The position numbers and the translations under genes are program-made. Positions 44,939-54,161 of a DNA stretch of 64,000 bases are shown one piece after another; within the stretch, counting starts at the first letter, position 1; every line of letters starts with the position of its first letter. The notes below the pieces were generated by a model. The model was given only the letters and a program-made list of their open reading frames with translations. It was not told where the DNA came from and searched no databases. The stretch comes from Labilithrix sp. (GTDB lineage: Bacteria > Myxococcota_A > Polyangia > Polyangiales > Polyangiaceae): NCBI GenBank assembly GCA_019637225.1, contig JAHBWC010000014.1, positions 54,618 to 118,617 of the forward strand, written 5' to 3'.

Positions 44939-47254
44939 GTGCCTCGACCTCCGCGGCCGTACGCGATCGGCGCCGCCGTCGTCACGGCGCTGCTCGGCGC
45001 CGTCGGCTTCCTGCCCCTGTTCGGCGGACCGGGCTACGAGCACGCGCTCGCGTCGGGGCTGATCGTCCCGTCCGCCGCCGCGATCGCGACGGCGATCGAC
45101 GCGGCCCGTCGCGGATCGCCGTCGCCGCTCGCTTCGGTGGCGCGCGGCGTGATCGCCGGGCTCGCGTACGCTGCGCTCGCGCTCGCGACGGCGCTCCTCC
45201 ACGCGCTCCGGATCGGCGTCTGCGAATTGTGGGGCGCGCTCGTCTACTTCGGGCTGACGGCCGGCGCCGGGGCGTTGCTCGGCGGGGCGTGGGGCGCCGT
45301 GGCCGGAGAGCTCACCGGCGCGCTCGCCGCGCGTGGACGCGTGAGGCGCCGGCGCTTCGTCGCGACGGCGCTCGCGCTCGCGGCGCCGGTGGCGGGCGTC
45401 GCCGTGAGCGTGCATCGCTTCCACACGTCGCCGATGATCTTCGCGTTCGATCCGTTCGTCGGCTACTTCAGCGGCACGCTCTACGACACGGTGATCGACG
45501 CCGGGACGTCGCTCCTCACGTACCGGCTCGGCTCGCTCGCCACGCTGACGGCGGCGCTCCTGGCCGCGTCGATCCTCGAGCGCGCCGACGAGCGGCCGTT
45601 CGGCCTCGTGCTCGATCTGCGGTCGGATGCGACGCGCGCGCGCGGCGCCCTCGCGCTCCTGGCCGGCGCGGCGAGCGCGGCGATCGCGCTCGCCGGCTCG
45701 ACGCTCGGGCACTACAGCACGACCGAGTCGATCGTGAAGGACCTCGGCGCCGAGAAGCACGGCGCGCGGTGCGACGTGGTCTATCCGTCGACGACGCGCG
45801 AAGAGGAGGCGAAGCTCCTCTTGAAGGACTGCGAGGAGCAGCTCGCGGCCGTCGAGCAGCGCCTCGGGGCCCGAGGGCCGGCGCGGATCCGCGCGTTCTT
45901 CTTCCGCGACGACGTCGACAAGAAGCGCCTCATGGGGGCCGCGCACACGTACATCGCGAAGCCGTGGCGCGAGGAGGTCTACCTCCAGCTCGGCGGCTAC
46001 CCGCACCCCGTCCTCGGCCACGAGCTCGCGCACGTCGTCGCGGGGAGCTTCGGACGCGGCGCGTTCCGGATCGCGGGCGATCTCGGCGGCTACCTCGCGA
46101 ACCCGGGGCTCATCGAGGGGATCGCGGTCTTCGCCTCGCCCGACGACGAGGACCTCACCGACGAGCAATGGGCGCGCGCGATGATGCAGATCGGGATCCT
46201 GCCGTCGATGGAGCGCGTATTTTCGCTCGGCTTCCTCGGCGACGCGTCCGCGAAGAGCTACACGCTCGCCGGCGCGTTCATCTCCTGGATGGCCGATCGG
46301 TGGGGAACGAACGTCGTGCGCGCCTGGTACGGCGGCGGCGACGTCGCTCAGCTGACCGGCATGGCGTGGCCGGCGCTCGACGCCGCCTTCCGCGAGCACC
46401 TCGGGACCGTCCCGCTCCCGCCCGAAGCCGAGAGCTTCGCGCGCGCCAAGTTCTCACGGCCGGGCATCTTCGGCAGGAAGTGCCCGCACCTCGTCGACGC
46501 GACGAGGCGCGAGGCGGACGTCTGCCGCGACACGCAGCGCTACGACGAGGCGATTCGACTCTACGACGAGGCCCTCGCGAAGGACGCGCTCGATCACGCG
46601 TCGCGCCACTGGCGCGCGCACACGATGCGCCGGCACGGCGAGCGCGAGGAGGGCCGCCGCGACCTCGAGAAGCTCGCCTCGCGCGAGGACGTGCCCCGGA
46701 CGTGGCGCGATCGCGCCGAGGAGGCGCTGGCGGACGCCGACTTCATCGACGGGGAGCTCGCGAGCGCGCGACGCCGCTACGAGGCGCTCGCCGCGCGTTC
46801 GCTCGACGAGGACAACGCGCGGACGTTCGAGGTGAAGGCGCTCGCGACCGCGGATCCGCCGGCGCGCGAGGCGATCCAGGCGCTGCTCCTCGGCGACGAA
46901 CGGCGCGGTCCGGATATCTTCCTCGCGGGCACCGCGCTCGGACGCTGGCCCGCGGCGACGCGGGACGGGCGCTCGCCGCTCGCCAGCTACCTCGTCGGAC
47001 GAAACCTCGTGCAGCGCGGCTTCTTCGACAAGGGCGCCGAGGCGCTCGAGGACGCGCTGGCCGGCCCGCTGCCGACGCCTCGGATCGCGCGGGAGACGCT
47101 CCGCCAGCGCGCGGTCGCCGCGTGCGCGTCGGGCGATCGCGACGCGCTCGCCCGATTGAAGCGCGTCATCGAGGGGCCGGACGATCCGTTCAAGGGCGCC
47201 TCGGGCGGCCGCCGCGAGGCGACGCTCCGGATGATCGCGCGCTGCGCGCGGTAG
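44939..47254 (+). CDS. Membrane-bound HExxH peptidase-like protein with TPR-like C-terminus
   Basis: 771 residues. Six or so hydrophobic segments occupy the first ~265 residues. The soluble part has a gluzincin-like zinc site GHELAHVVAG (H361, E362, H365) with a probable third ligand E393 in GLIEGIAVFAS. An Ala/Arg-rich helical region of TPR type follows (CRDTQRYDEAIRLYDEALAK). It looks like a peptidase of the MA clan tethered to the membrane, with a protein-binding tail; the substrate is unknown. The GTG start is chosen because a TATGAC box lies six bases upstream; a longer in-frame start at 44921 exists. The gene lies downstream of lon on the same strand. Confidence 0.7.
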   Translation: MPRPPRPYAIGAAVVTALLGAVGFLPLFGGPGYEHALASGLIVPSAAAIATAIDAARRGSPSPLASVARGVIAGLAYAALALATALLHALRIGVCELWGALVYFGLTAGAGALLGGAWGAVAGELTGALAARGRVRRRRFVATALALAAPVAGVAVSVHRFHTSPMIFAFDPFVGYFSGTLYDTVIDAGTSLLTYRLGSLATLTAALLAASILERADERPFGLVLDLRSDATRARGALALLAGAASAAIALAGSTLGHYSTTESIVKDLGAEKHGARCDVVYPSTTREEEAKLLLKDCEEQLAAVEQRLGARGPARIRAFFFRDDVDKKRLMGAAHTYIAKPWREEVYLQLGGYPHPVLGHELAHVVAGSFGRGAFRIAGDLGGYLANPGLIEGIAVFASPDDEDLTDEQWARAMMQIGILPSMERVFSLGFLGDASAKSYTLAGAFISWMADRWGTNVVRAWYGGGDVAQLTGMAWPALDAAFREHLGTVPLPPEAESFARAKFSRPGIFGRKCPHLVDATRREADVCRDTQRYDEAIRLYDEALAKDALDHASRHWRAHTMRRHGEREEGRRDLEKLASREDVPRTWRDRAEEALADADFIDGELASARRRYEALAARSLDEDNARTFEVKALATADPPAREAIQALLLGDERRGPDIFLAGTALGRWPAATRDGRSPLASYLVGRNLVQRGFFDKGAEALEDALAGPLPTPRIARETLRQRAVAACASGDRDALARLKRVIEGPDDPFKGASGGRREATLRMIARCAR

Positions 47255-47338
47255 ATCTCCGAGCGCCCTGTCGGGCCACGGCCCCCGCGTTCGAATCTTG
47301 GTCCGGCCTGCCCTCGACTCGTGCGACTCTGGCTCGCA

Positions 47339-47869
47339 ATGATGACCGAAAACAGGAAGTTCGTGCGAGTGAGGGTGGGCCACGCGGTCCTCGTCGTCGT
47401 GTCGGCCGCGGCCACGGTGGTGGCGTGCGGCTCGGAGCCCAAGAAAGAGCCCACCGTGGCGACGGCGACGCCGCCCGCGGAGGTCGCGCCGGAGGCCGTG
47501 CCCGACGCCGGCGCGGAGTCGACGGAAGCCGGCGCGGGGAAGCCCGACAAGCAGACCGAGTGCGACACGCTCCTCGACGAGGCGAACGCGGAGCTCGACG
47601 CCGAGCGCATCGCCGTCGACAAGCTGTGCAAGAAGGACGCGGACTGCACGCCGATCAAGGGGCGCGCGTGCGGGTTCGTCTGCGCGACCGGCGCGATCCC
47701 GAAGGCCGAGGAGAAGGAGTGGAACGACACCGTCCAGAAGGTGAAGGACGGCCAGTGCAAGAAGTGGAGCGAGCAGGACTGCGCCTCGCTGCGCACGAAG
47801 CCGCCGCCGACCTGCCAGGAGCGCAAGGTCTGGTGTGACAAGGGGCACTGCGCGCTCAAGGAGAAGTAG
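47339..47869 (+). CDS. Cysteine-rich lipoprotein
   Basis: 176 residues. After MMTENRKFVRVRVG, the signal peptide ends in the lipobox VVAC. A Pro/Ala/Glu-rich linker leads to a compact domain with about ten cysteines (CDTLLDEA, LCKKDADC, ACGFVCA, CKKWSEQDC, CQERKVWCDKGHC), probably disulfide-bonded outside the cytoplasm. Proteins with these spacings are frequent, unnamed surface lipoproteins in myxobacteria. Two tandem ATG codons (47339 and 47342) could serve as the start. It follows the peptidase-like gene by 84 bp on the same strand. Confidence 0.75.
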   Translation: MMTENRKFVRVRVGHAVLVVVSAAATVVACGSEPKKEPTVATATPPAEVAPEAVPDAGAESTEAGAGKPDKQTECDTLLDEANAELDAERIAVDKLCKKDADCTPIKGRACGFVCATGAIPKAEEKEWNDTVQKVKDGQCKKWSEQDCASLRTKPPPTCQERKVWCDKGHCALKEK

Positions 47870-47874
47870 ACCCT

Positions 47875-47945
47875 GCGCGTGGCGCGGTCGCGCTCGCGGA
47901 GTCGAGCGCGGTCGCGCGGCGTGGTCGAGCGCGGCGCCGCGAGGG
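47875..47945. repeat. Degenerate ~20-bp GC-rich repeat
   Basis: Three imperfect units related to TCGAGCGCGGTCGCGCGGCG lie between the cysteine-rich lipoprotein gene and the sulfatase-like gene. They can fold into GC-rich hairpins, which might help termination. Confidence 0.45.
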
Positions 47946-48015
47946 GGAGGGGCACGACGCCGCGCCGCGATCACGGGTCGTCGTGGACGGGCGTCGCGTG
48001 GTAAACGATCGCGCG

Positions 48016-49395
48016 ATGCGTGATGTGTGTCTCGCGGCGGCCGTGACCGTCGCGCTCGCGGGTTGTGACGGTTGCTCGAAAGAGGACGCGCGGAGCGAGG
48101 CGCCTTCTGCCGCGGACGCGGCGGCGGCTCCGGCGGAGAAGGAAGGCGTCAGGGCCGCGAGCGCGATCGCGGACGCAGGCCTCGACTCCGGCGGCGCGCT
48201 CGCGGGCGGTCCGTGGAACGTGATCCTCCTCACGATCGACAGCCTTCGCGCCGACATGCCGTGGGCCGGCTACGCGAAGCCGATCGCGCCACGCCTGACG
48301 GCGCTGCACGCGCGCTCCGTCTCGTACGCGAACGGCTACTCGACGTCCTCGTTCACGTCGAAGAGCATCCCCGGCATGCTCACGGGCCGCTACCCGTCGG
48401 AGCTCGCCCGCACCGGATCGTTCTTCACGAAGTACCTCTCGCGTGAGCAGTTCGTCTGCACGCACCTCGACGCCGAGGGGATCCCTTGCGTCGCGGGACA
48501 CGCGCACATGTACTTCGGGCCGGGTCAGTCGGGCTTCGAGAACGGCTTCAAGAGCTGGAAGATCGTCCCCGGGATCACGTTCGACTACCAGACCGATCCG
48601 TACGTCACGAGCAACAAGCTCACGCCGCTCGCGATCGAGACGTTGACCGAGGTCGCGCGCGACGACAGCCGGCCGTTCTTCGCGTGGTTTCACTACATGG
48701 ACCCGCACGACGAGTACAAGGCGCACGAGGAGAGCGCGCACCTCCGCCCGGACGCTCGCAGCCGCGCGCGCGATCTGTACGACGAGGAGGTGTTCTTCAC
48801 CGACCTCTGGATCGGAAAGCTCCTCGACTTCGTCGAGAGCCAGCCGTGGGCGAAAAAGACCGTCATCGTCGTCACCGCCGACCACGGCGAGGCGTTCGGA
48901 GAGCACGGGATCACGCGGCACGCGCACGAGGTCTGGGAGGAGCTCGTGCACGTGCCGTTCTTCTTCCATGTCCCCGGCGTCGCGCCGCGCGTCATCGACG
49001 CTTCTCGCGGGCACGCCGATCTCGCGCCCACGATCCTCGAGCTCCTCGGCGCCCAGAAGGCGCCGCCGCTCCCCGGCACGAGCCTCGTCGCGGAGCTTCG
49101 CGGCGGCGCGGCGCCGGCGCGTGACGTCATCGTCGACCTGCCGGAGGACGACTACAACGAGCGGCGGCGGGCGTTGATCCACGGGCGCACGAAGATCATC
49201 GCGTTCGGCAACGACGTCCGCTTCGCGCTCTACGATCTCGAGGCCGATCCGCGCGAAGCCGAGGACCTCATCCTCAAGAAGCCCGAGCTCGCGGCGGAGA
49301 TGCGCGCCCTCTACAAGGAAGCGAGCAAGAGGCTCGAAGACGTGGCGCCGCGCGGCGGCATCCCGAAGAAGGACAACGCGAAGAAGGACAAGTGA
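48016..49395 (+). CDS. Sulfatase/alkaline-phosphatase-fold lipoprotein lacking the CxPxR motif
   Basis: 459 residues. The signal peptide ends in the lipobox LAGC, then a Gly/Ala/Asp-rich linker. The sulfatase fold is clear: NVILLTIDSLRADMP (metal-binding Asp), HYMDPHDEYKAH, VVTADHGEAFGEHG and a metal-ligand RHAHEVWEE region. The usual formylglycine site C/S-x-P-x-R is absent: the segment before MLTGRYP reads STSSFTSKSIPG. The nucleophile would thus have to be Ser or Thr, as in related phosphotransferases, or the protein is inactive. The start ATG 48016 is the first after a TAAACG element and begins the signal peptide. A Lys/Asp tail closes the protein. Confidence 0.8.
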   Translation: MRDVCLAAAVTVALAGCDGCSKEDARSEAPSAADAAAAPAEKEGVRAASAIADAGLDSGGALAGGPWNVILLTIDSLRADMPWAGYAKPIAPRLTALHARSVSYANGYSTSSFTSKSIPGMLTGRYPSELARTGSFFTKYLSREQFVCTHLDAEGIPCVAGHAHMYFGPGQSGFENGFKSWKIVPGITFDYQTDPYVTSNKLTPLAIETLTEVARDDSRPFFAWFHYMDPHDEYKAHEESAHLRPDARSRARDLYDEEVFFTDLWIGKLLDFVESQPWAKKTVIVVTADHGEAFGEHGITRHAHEVWEELVHVPFFFHVPGVAPRVIDASRGHADLAPTILELLGAQKAPPLPGTSLVAELRGGAAPARDVIVDLPEDDYNERRRALIHGRTKIIAFGNDVRFALYDLEADPREAEDLILKKPELAAEMRALYKEASKRLEDVAPRGGIPKKDNAKKDK

Positions 49396-49492
49396 AGCGA
49401 TCCGCGCCGGGCTCGAAGCGACGTCGCGCGGGGCGGGCGGATCGGGCCGGACGCCCCGCACGGCGAGCGGCGCGCTACGTTGAGCGCTGCCG

Positions 49493-52400
49493 ATGACGCG
49501 ATCGCAACGTCCGCCGGAAGCCGCGACGAGCTGGATCGTCGGGATCGACCCCGACCTCGTCGACGCGCGCTTCGGTGTGGAGACCGTCTCCGGCGCGCTC
49601 TCCGCCCACCGGACCTACGCGCTGCCGCCGGCGCTCGACGCGGCCTCGCGGCTCGTCGCGAGCGTCGTGCTCTCGCCGGACGGCAAGCGCCTCTCTGCGC
49701 CCGTCGAGGTGTCGGTCCGCCTACGCGACGGCGGCGTCCTCGACGTCGCGTGTCGGTGCCGGCATCCGCGCGTCTGCGACCACGTCGTCTGCCTGCTCGT
49801 CGACGTGGCGTTCCATCCGGCGCTCCGCGCCGCGCTCGAGGCGGGGGAGCCGACGGCGGCGCTCGCGGCGGCGCTGCCCGAGGTGCGTGAGCGCGCGCTC
49901 GAGGCGCGCACGCTCGACGAGCGTCTCGCGGCGTGGCTGCCGCCCCGCGCGATCGATGACGCATGGGAGCTCGACGTCGAGGCGATCGCCCTCTCGACCG
50001 CGGCCGCCGCCGAGCCGAGAACGGCGCTCCTCCTCCGGCATCGGCGGCCGGGGCAACGCGCGCTCGTGCCGGCGAAGGACGTCCTCGGCGCGCGTCTCGC
50101 GGCGCGGCATCGCCGGCTCGTCGAGCTCACGGCGCCGTACCACCTCGACAAGAACGTGCTCGTCGCGACGCGAGGGCAGGCGTCGATCCTCGCTCACCTC
50201 TTGAGGGACGAGATCGGCATGTACGCGGGTCAGTTCAAGGCGCGTGTCCGCTTCGCGCACGAGGTCGTGAGCCCTCGCGTGGAGCGAGACGGCGATCGCC
50301 TCGTGGCGCGCTGGTACGCGGAGGGGGGCGCGCTCGTCGGCGACGCCGGCGCGACGTGCCTCCTGGCCGGGCCGTTCCCGTACCTCTGGGATCCGTCGAA
50401 GTACACGTTCCACGCGGTCGCGTCGGCGGTCGATCTCGACGCGGCGCTCGGGATGGCGCGCGTCCCGTCGCTGCCGCTCGGAGGCGAGAACGCGTCGCGC
50501 GTCGGTCGCGCGCTGCTCGTTCGGGGACGCGGCCTCGGCGTCGCGCTCCCGGAGCCCGAGGTGTTCGGCCTGCCGCCGCTCCAGAAGCCGTCGTTCGAGC
50601 TTCGCCTCTCGGGGACGCCGCTCGACGTCATCGCTGAGCTGTCGGCGGTCTACGCGCTCGGTACCGTCCCGGTCAGCGCGAGCGCCGAGGGCGACGGCCG
50701 CGACGCCGTCGCCGAGAGCGAGGCGCTCGCGGCCCTCCGCGAGGCTGGCTTCGTCGACACCGAGCGCGGGCTCGTGGCGTCCGAGGAGCGGGCCGTCGCG
50801 CTCTGGCGGGACGGCCTCGCGCGTCTTCGCGCGTCGGCGTCGCCTCGCTTCGACGTGCTCGTCGCGGAGTCGATCGCGAACACGCGCGTCGGCCTTCCGG
50901 TCGCGATGGATCTCCGCGTGAGCGCGGAGGCAGGCTGGCTCGACGTGGCGCTCGACTTTCGCGCCGGCGCGCTCCGCGTGGAGATCGAGTGGATGCACCG
51001 CGCTCTCGCGGAGAGCCGGCGCTGGGTGGTGCTGAGCGACGGATCGCTCGCGCGGATCGCCGACGACGTCGCCGCGCTCGTCGACGAGGCAGGCGCGCTG
51101 ACGTCGAACGACAAGGGCAGGGGAGCGATGCGCCTGGCGCCTCATCAGTTCGGGCGGATCGCGCGCTGGATCGAGCTCGCCGATCGTCCGGACGCGCGGG
51201 TCGCCGTCGAGATCGATCCTCGCGCAGCCGCGTTGCGTGAGAGGCTGCGCGAGGTGGCGCGGAGGCCGCGCGCGCAGCTCCCGGCGCGGCTCGACGCGAC
51301 GCTGCGGTCGTATCAGGAGGCCGGCGTCGCCTGGCTCCAGCTCTTGAAGGAGCTCGGCGCCGGCGGGCTCCTGGCGGACGACATGGGCCTCGGCAAGACG
51401 CTGATGACGCTCGCGTTCCTCGCGCGCTGGCGGGAGGACGCCGGCGCGGCGCCGACGCTCGTCGTCGCGCCGACGTCGGTCGTGGGCAACTGGGTGCGCG
51501 AGGCCGAGCGCTTCACGCCCGGGCTCCGGGCGATCGCCTGGACCGGTGCGGCCGCGAAGGCGCGCGGCGCGTCGCTGGGCGCCATGCTCGCGGAGCACGA
51601 CCTCGTCGTGACGACCTACGGGTTGCTGCGGCGAGAGGCGACGCGACTCGCGAAGACGCGCTTTCGCTGCGTGGTGCTCGACGAGGCGCAGAACGTGAAG
51701 AACCCCGCGTCCGCTACGGCGCGGGCGGCGCGCCGGCTCGACGCCGAGATGCGCCTCGCGCTGACGGGCACGCCGGTCGAGAACCGCCTCTCGGAGCTCT
51801 GGTCGCTGATGACGTTCGCGAACCCCGGGATGCTCGGGACGGCGGCGGACTTCGACGCACGCTACGAGCGGCCGATCGGCGTGCGTCCGGACGGCGCCGT
51901 CGCGGCCGAGCTTCGCGCGGCGGTGCGTCCGTTCATCCTCCGGCGGACGAAGGCCGAGGTGCTCGTGGAGCTCCCGCCGAAGACGGAGATCGAGCGCGTG
52001 TGCGTCCTCGGGCTCCGGCAGAAGCGCGCTTACGACGCGCTCGCGCTCGCGGTGCGCACGGCCGTTCGGCGCGCCCCGAAGCGACGCGAGGGCGCGCGGA
52101 CCCACCTCGCGGTCCTCACCGCGATCCTGCGGCTCCGCCAGATGGCTTGCGACCCGCGCCTCGTCGATCCGCAGGCGCGCCCCGACGACAGCGCGAAGCG
52201 CGCGAGTTTCCTCGATCTCGTCCGCGAGCTCGTCTCGGAGGATCGCCGCGCGCTCGTGTTCTCGCAGTTCGTCGAGCTCCTGACGCTCTGGCGCGAGGAT
52301 CTCGATCGCGCGAAGGTCGCCTACGAGTACCTCGACGGCTCGACGACGGATCGCGACGCGGTCGTGGCGCGTTTCCAGACCGGTGACGCGCCGCTGTTCT

Positions 52401-52813
52401 TGATCTCGCTCAAGGCGGGCGGTGCCGGCTTGAACCTGACCGCGGCGGACACGGTGATCCATTGCGATCCGTGGTGGAACCCAGCGGCCGAGGACCAGGC
52501 GACCGACCGGGCTCACCGGATCGGTCAGCAGCGCGCGGTGACCGTCGTGCGGCTCGTCGCGCGCGGGACGATCGAGGACAAGATCGCGCTCCTCAAGCGC
52601 GACAAGCGGCAGCTCGCCGACGCGATCGTCGGCGCCGACGCGAGCGCGCTGTCGAGTGGGCTCGCGGACGAGGACGTCGACGCCCTGCTCGGCGACGTCG
52701 AAGGGGAGCTCGAGGACGTCGAGGCGGAGGACGACGCCGAGGCGGAGGGTGAAGGCGCGGAGGACGCCGAGGCGGAGGGTGAAGGCGCGGAGGACGACGC
52801 GGGAACGTCGTGA
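49493..52813 (+). CDS. SNF2-family ATPase with N-terminal SWIM zinc finger
   Basis: 1106 residues. A SWIM zinc finger CRCRHPRVCDHVVC (C87, C89, C95, H97) opens the protein, as in many bacterial SNF2 proteins. A ~450-residue middle region precedes the helicase core. This has motif I DDMGLGKT (near 628), motif Ia TLVVAPTSVVGNW, motif II DEAQ (near 730), motif III ALTGTPVENR, and the C-terminal half with LDGSTTDRD, FLISLKAGGAGLNLTAAD and QATDRAHRIGQ. An acidic Glu/Ala/Asp-repeat tail ends the protein. It would translocate on DNA; in bacteria such proteins act in transcription recycling or defence-related roles. TACGTT lies 11 bases before the ATG. Confidence 0.92.
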   Translation: MTRSQRPPEAATSWIVGIDPDLVDARFGVETVSGALSAHRTYALPPALDAASRLVASVVLSPDGKRLSAPVEVSVRLRDGGVLDVACRCRHPRVCDHVVCLLVDVAFHPALRAALEAGEPTAALAAALPEVRERALEARTLDERLAAWLPPRAIDDAWELDVEAIALSTAAAAEPRTALLLRHRRPGQRALVPAKDVLGARLAARHRRLVELTAPYHLDKNVLVATRGQASILAHLLRDEIGMYAGQFKARVRFAHEVVSPRVERDGDRLVARWYAEGGALVGDAGATCLLAGPFPYLWDPSKYTFHAVASAVDLDAALGMARVPSLPLGGENASRVGRALLVRGRGLGVALPEPEVFGLPPLQKPSFELRLSGTPLDVIAELSAVYALGTVPVSASAEGDGRDAVAESEALAALREAGFVDTERGLVASEERAVALWRDGLARLRASASPRFDVLVAESIANTRVGLPVAMDLRVSAEAGWLDVALDFRAGALRVEIEWMHRALAESRRWVVLSDGSLARIADDVAALVDEAGALTSNDKGRGAMRLAPHQFGRIARWIELADRPDARVAVEIDPRAAALRERLREVARRPRAQLPARLDATLRSYQEAGVAWLQLLKELGAGGLLADDMGLGKTLMTLAFLARWREDAGAAPTLVVAPTSVVGNWVREAERFTPGLRAIAWTGAAAKARGASLGAMLAEHDLVVTTYGLLRREATRLAKTRFRCVVLDEAQNVKNPASATARAARRLDAEMRLALTGTPVENRLSELWSLMTFANPGMLGTAADFDARYERPIGVRPDGAVAAELRAAVRPFILRRTKAEVLVELPPKTEIERVCVLGLRQKRAYDALALAVRTAVRRAPKRREGARTHLAVLTAILRLRQMACDPRLVDPQARPDDSAKRASFLDLVRELVSEDRRALVFSQFVELLTLWREDLDRAKVAYEYLDGSTTDRDAVVARFQTGDAPLFLISLKAGGAGLNLTAADTVIHCDPWWNPAAEDQATDRAHRIGQQRAVTVVRLVARGTIEDKIALLKRDKRQLADAIVGADASALSSGLADEDVDALLGDVEGELEDVEAEDDAEAEGEGAEDAEAEGEGAEDDAGTS

Positions 52814-52865
52814 GCCGCGGGAGCCTCGTGAGCCGTTCGGCGCGAGGTCCCGGCGGGCCGGTGCG

Positions 52866-53849
52866 TCAGGCCATCTGGGCGTTGTTGCCGGCCTCGAGCG
52901 CGTCGACGGAGTCCGTCAGCGGGCCCGTCGCTCGCGCGGCGGCGGCGCGGCCACCCTCGGGCGCATCGAACGGCGCGCGGCCGATCTGCTTGGTCTCGAA
53001 GCGGGGGAGGAACGCCGGGATGACGTAGCCGCGGATGACCCACCACCAGAAGCTCCGCCAGTTGAGGTCCGGGTGGATCTTGTCGGCGATCTTCGCGTGC
53101 TCGGCGTACGCCGTGCTCCAGTGGGCGCCCGCGTTGGCGTGGTGCACGGTGTGGAGGCCGTTGTTGAAGACGAGGAAGTTGAACACGCGGCCGGTGATGT
53201 TCCGCGAGTGATCGTACTTCGACCACGGATCGCAGTGCACGTGCTGCATGTAGTTGAACCACATCATCGAGTACGAGCCGAAGAGCGACGGGAGGCCGAA
53301 CGCGAGCAGCCACACCTCGAAGCCGAGCCAGCCGCCGTTCAGCGCGATCGACGCGACGAGCGTCGCGACGAGAGCTCCGATCCAGACCACGTACTGCGTG
53401 ATGATCTGCCTGTAGAGCGCAGGGTTCGCGCCCTTCGCCTTCGCGATGTACTGCTTGATCGGCGTCGACTGGTAGTAGGCCGAGACGAAGAAGTAGCTGA
53501 GCGCGATGTACCAGACGTTCCGGTTCGTGTGCCGCCACGTGATCGTCGCGTCGCCCTCGCGGTTCACGTGCTTGTGGTGATTGAGGTTGTGCGTCGGGAT
53601 CCACGCGAACGCCGGATAGCCGTAGAAGACGGAGATCCAGTGCGCGTAGAACGTGTTGACCCGCTTCGACTTGAACGTCGGGCAGTGATTGTGGTTGTGC
53701 GCCATCGTGCCCGCGGCCATCGCCAGGTAGAAGCTGACGGGCGTGAGGTAGGGCAGGAGCTTCGGGTTCGTGAGCTGAGCGAACAGCACCACGGGCATCG
53801 CGAGCGCCCAGAGGAGCGTCCGATAGTCGGCCGAATTGCGCGGAAGCAT
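52866..53849 (-). CDS. Membrane fatty-acid desaturase
   Basis: 327 residues with about four transmembrane helices. The three histidine boxes of non-haem di-iron desaturases are present: AHNHNH, HNLNHHKH and LHTVHHANAGAHW. The WFNYMQHVHCDPWSKYD segment before the last box is also typical. It would introduce a double bond into acyl chains. ATG 53849 is chosen by family start and a TACCCA box seven bases upstream. The C-terminal ~40 residues are an Ala/Gly-rich tail. The gene converges on the SNF2 gene and diverges from the FHA gene. Confidence 0.88.
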   Translation of the reverse strand: MLPRNSADYRTLLWALAMPVVLFAQLTNPKLLPYLTPVSFYLAMAAGTMAHNHNHCPTFKSKRVNTFYAHWISVFYGYPAFAWIPTHNLNHHKHVNREGDATITWRHTNRNVWYIALSYFFVSAYYQSTPIKQYIAKAKGANPALYRQIITQYVVWIGALVATLVASIALNGGWLGFEVWLLAFGLPSLFGSYSMMWFNYMQHVHCDPWSKYDHSRNITGRVFNFLVFNNGLHTVHHANAGAHWSTAYAEHAKIADKIHPDLNWRSFWWWVIRGYVIPAFLPRFETKQIGRAPFDAPEGGRAAAARATGPLTDSVDALEAGNNAQMA

Positions 53850-54161
53850 CGCGCTTTGGGTAGCTTCGACAGGGCCTCGGGGCAAGCTCGAAACCACACA
53901 TTTTTCCGTCAGGACTCGCTTGCTGCGCAGGCTCGTTCGCAGTCGCGCGAGCCCGGCGCAATCGATTCGCGAGCGCGGCGTGCCGATCGACCCCGCGCGC
54001 GTTCGGTGCGCGTCTAGAGCGCGTTCGGTGCGCGTCCAGCGCGCGTTCGGTGCGCTCGATTCGAGGGCGGTGACGCGCACCACTCTGGTGCACGTCGGCC
54101 CCGAGCCAAGGGTAGAGCTGCGAAATGTGGGCGTGGCCCGATCGGTGCTTCCCGGCTGGCC
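53850..54161. other. 312-bp gap with tandem repeats upstream of the FHA gene
   Basis: No gene was identified. The gap carries the desaturase promoter region at its left edge, three 22-bp repeats at 53997-54062, and no clear promoter close to the FHA gene's GTG. TAGAGC at about 54112 is a distant possibility. Confidence 0.45.
53997..54062. repeat. Three 22-bp tandem repeats with palindromic cores
   Basis: Units start GCGCGTTCGGTGCGC, in which GCGC-GTTCGGT-GCGC is a short inverted repeat, followed by GTCTAGA, GTCCAGC or TCGATTC. The spacing is close to two helical turns. The layout suits an array of operator sites or a small iteron-like block, but could be chance duplication. Confidence 0.55.
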
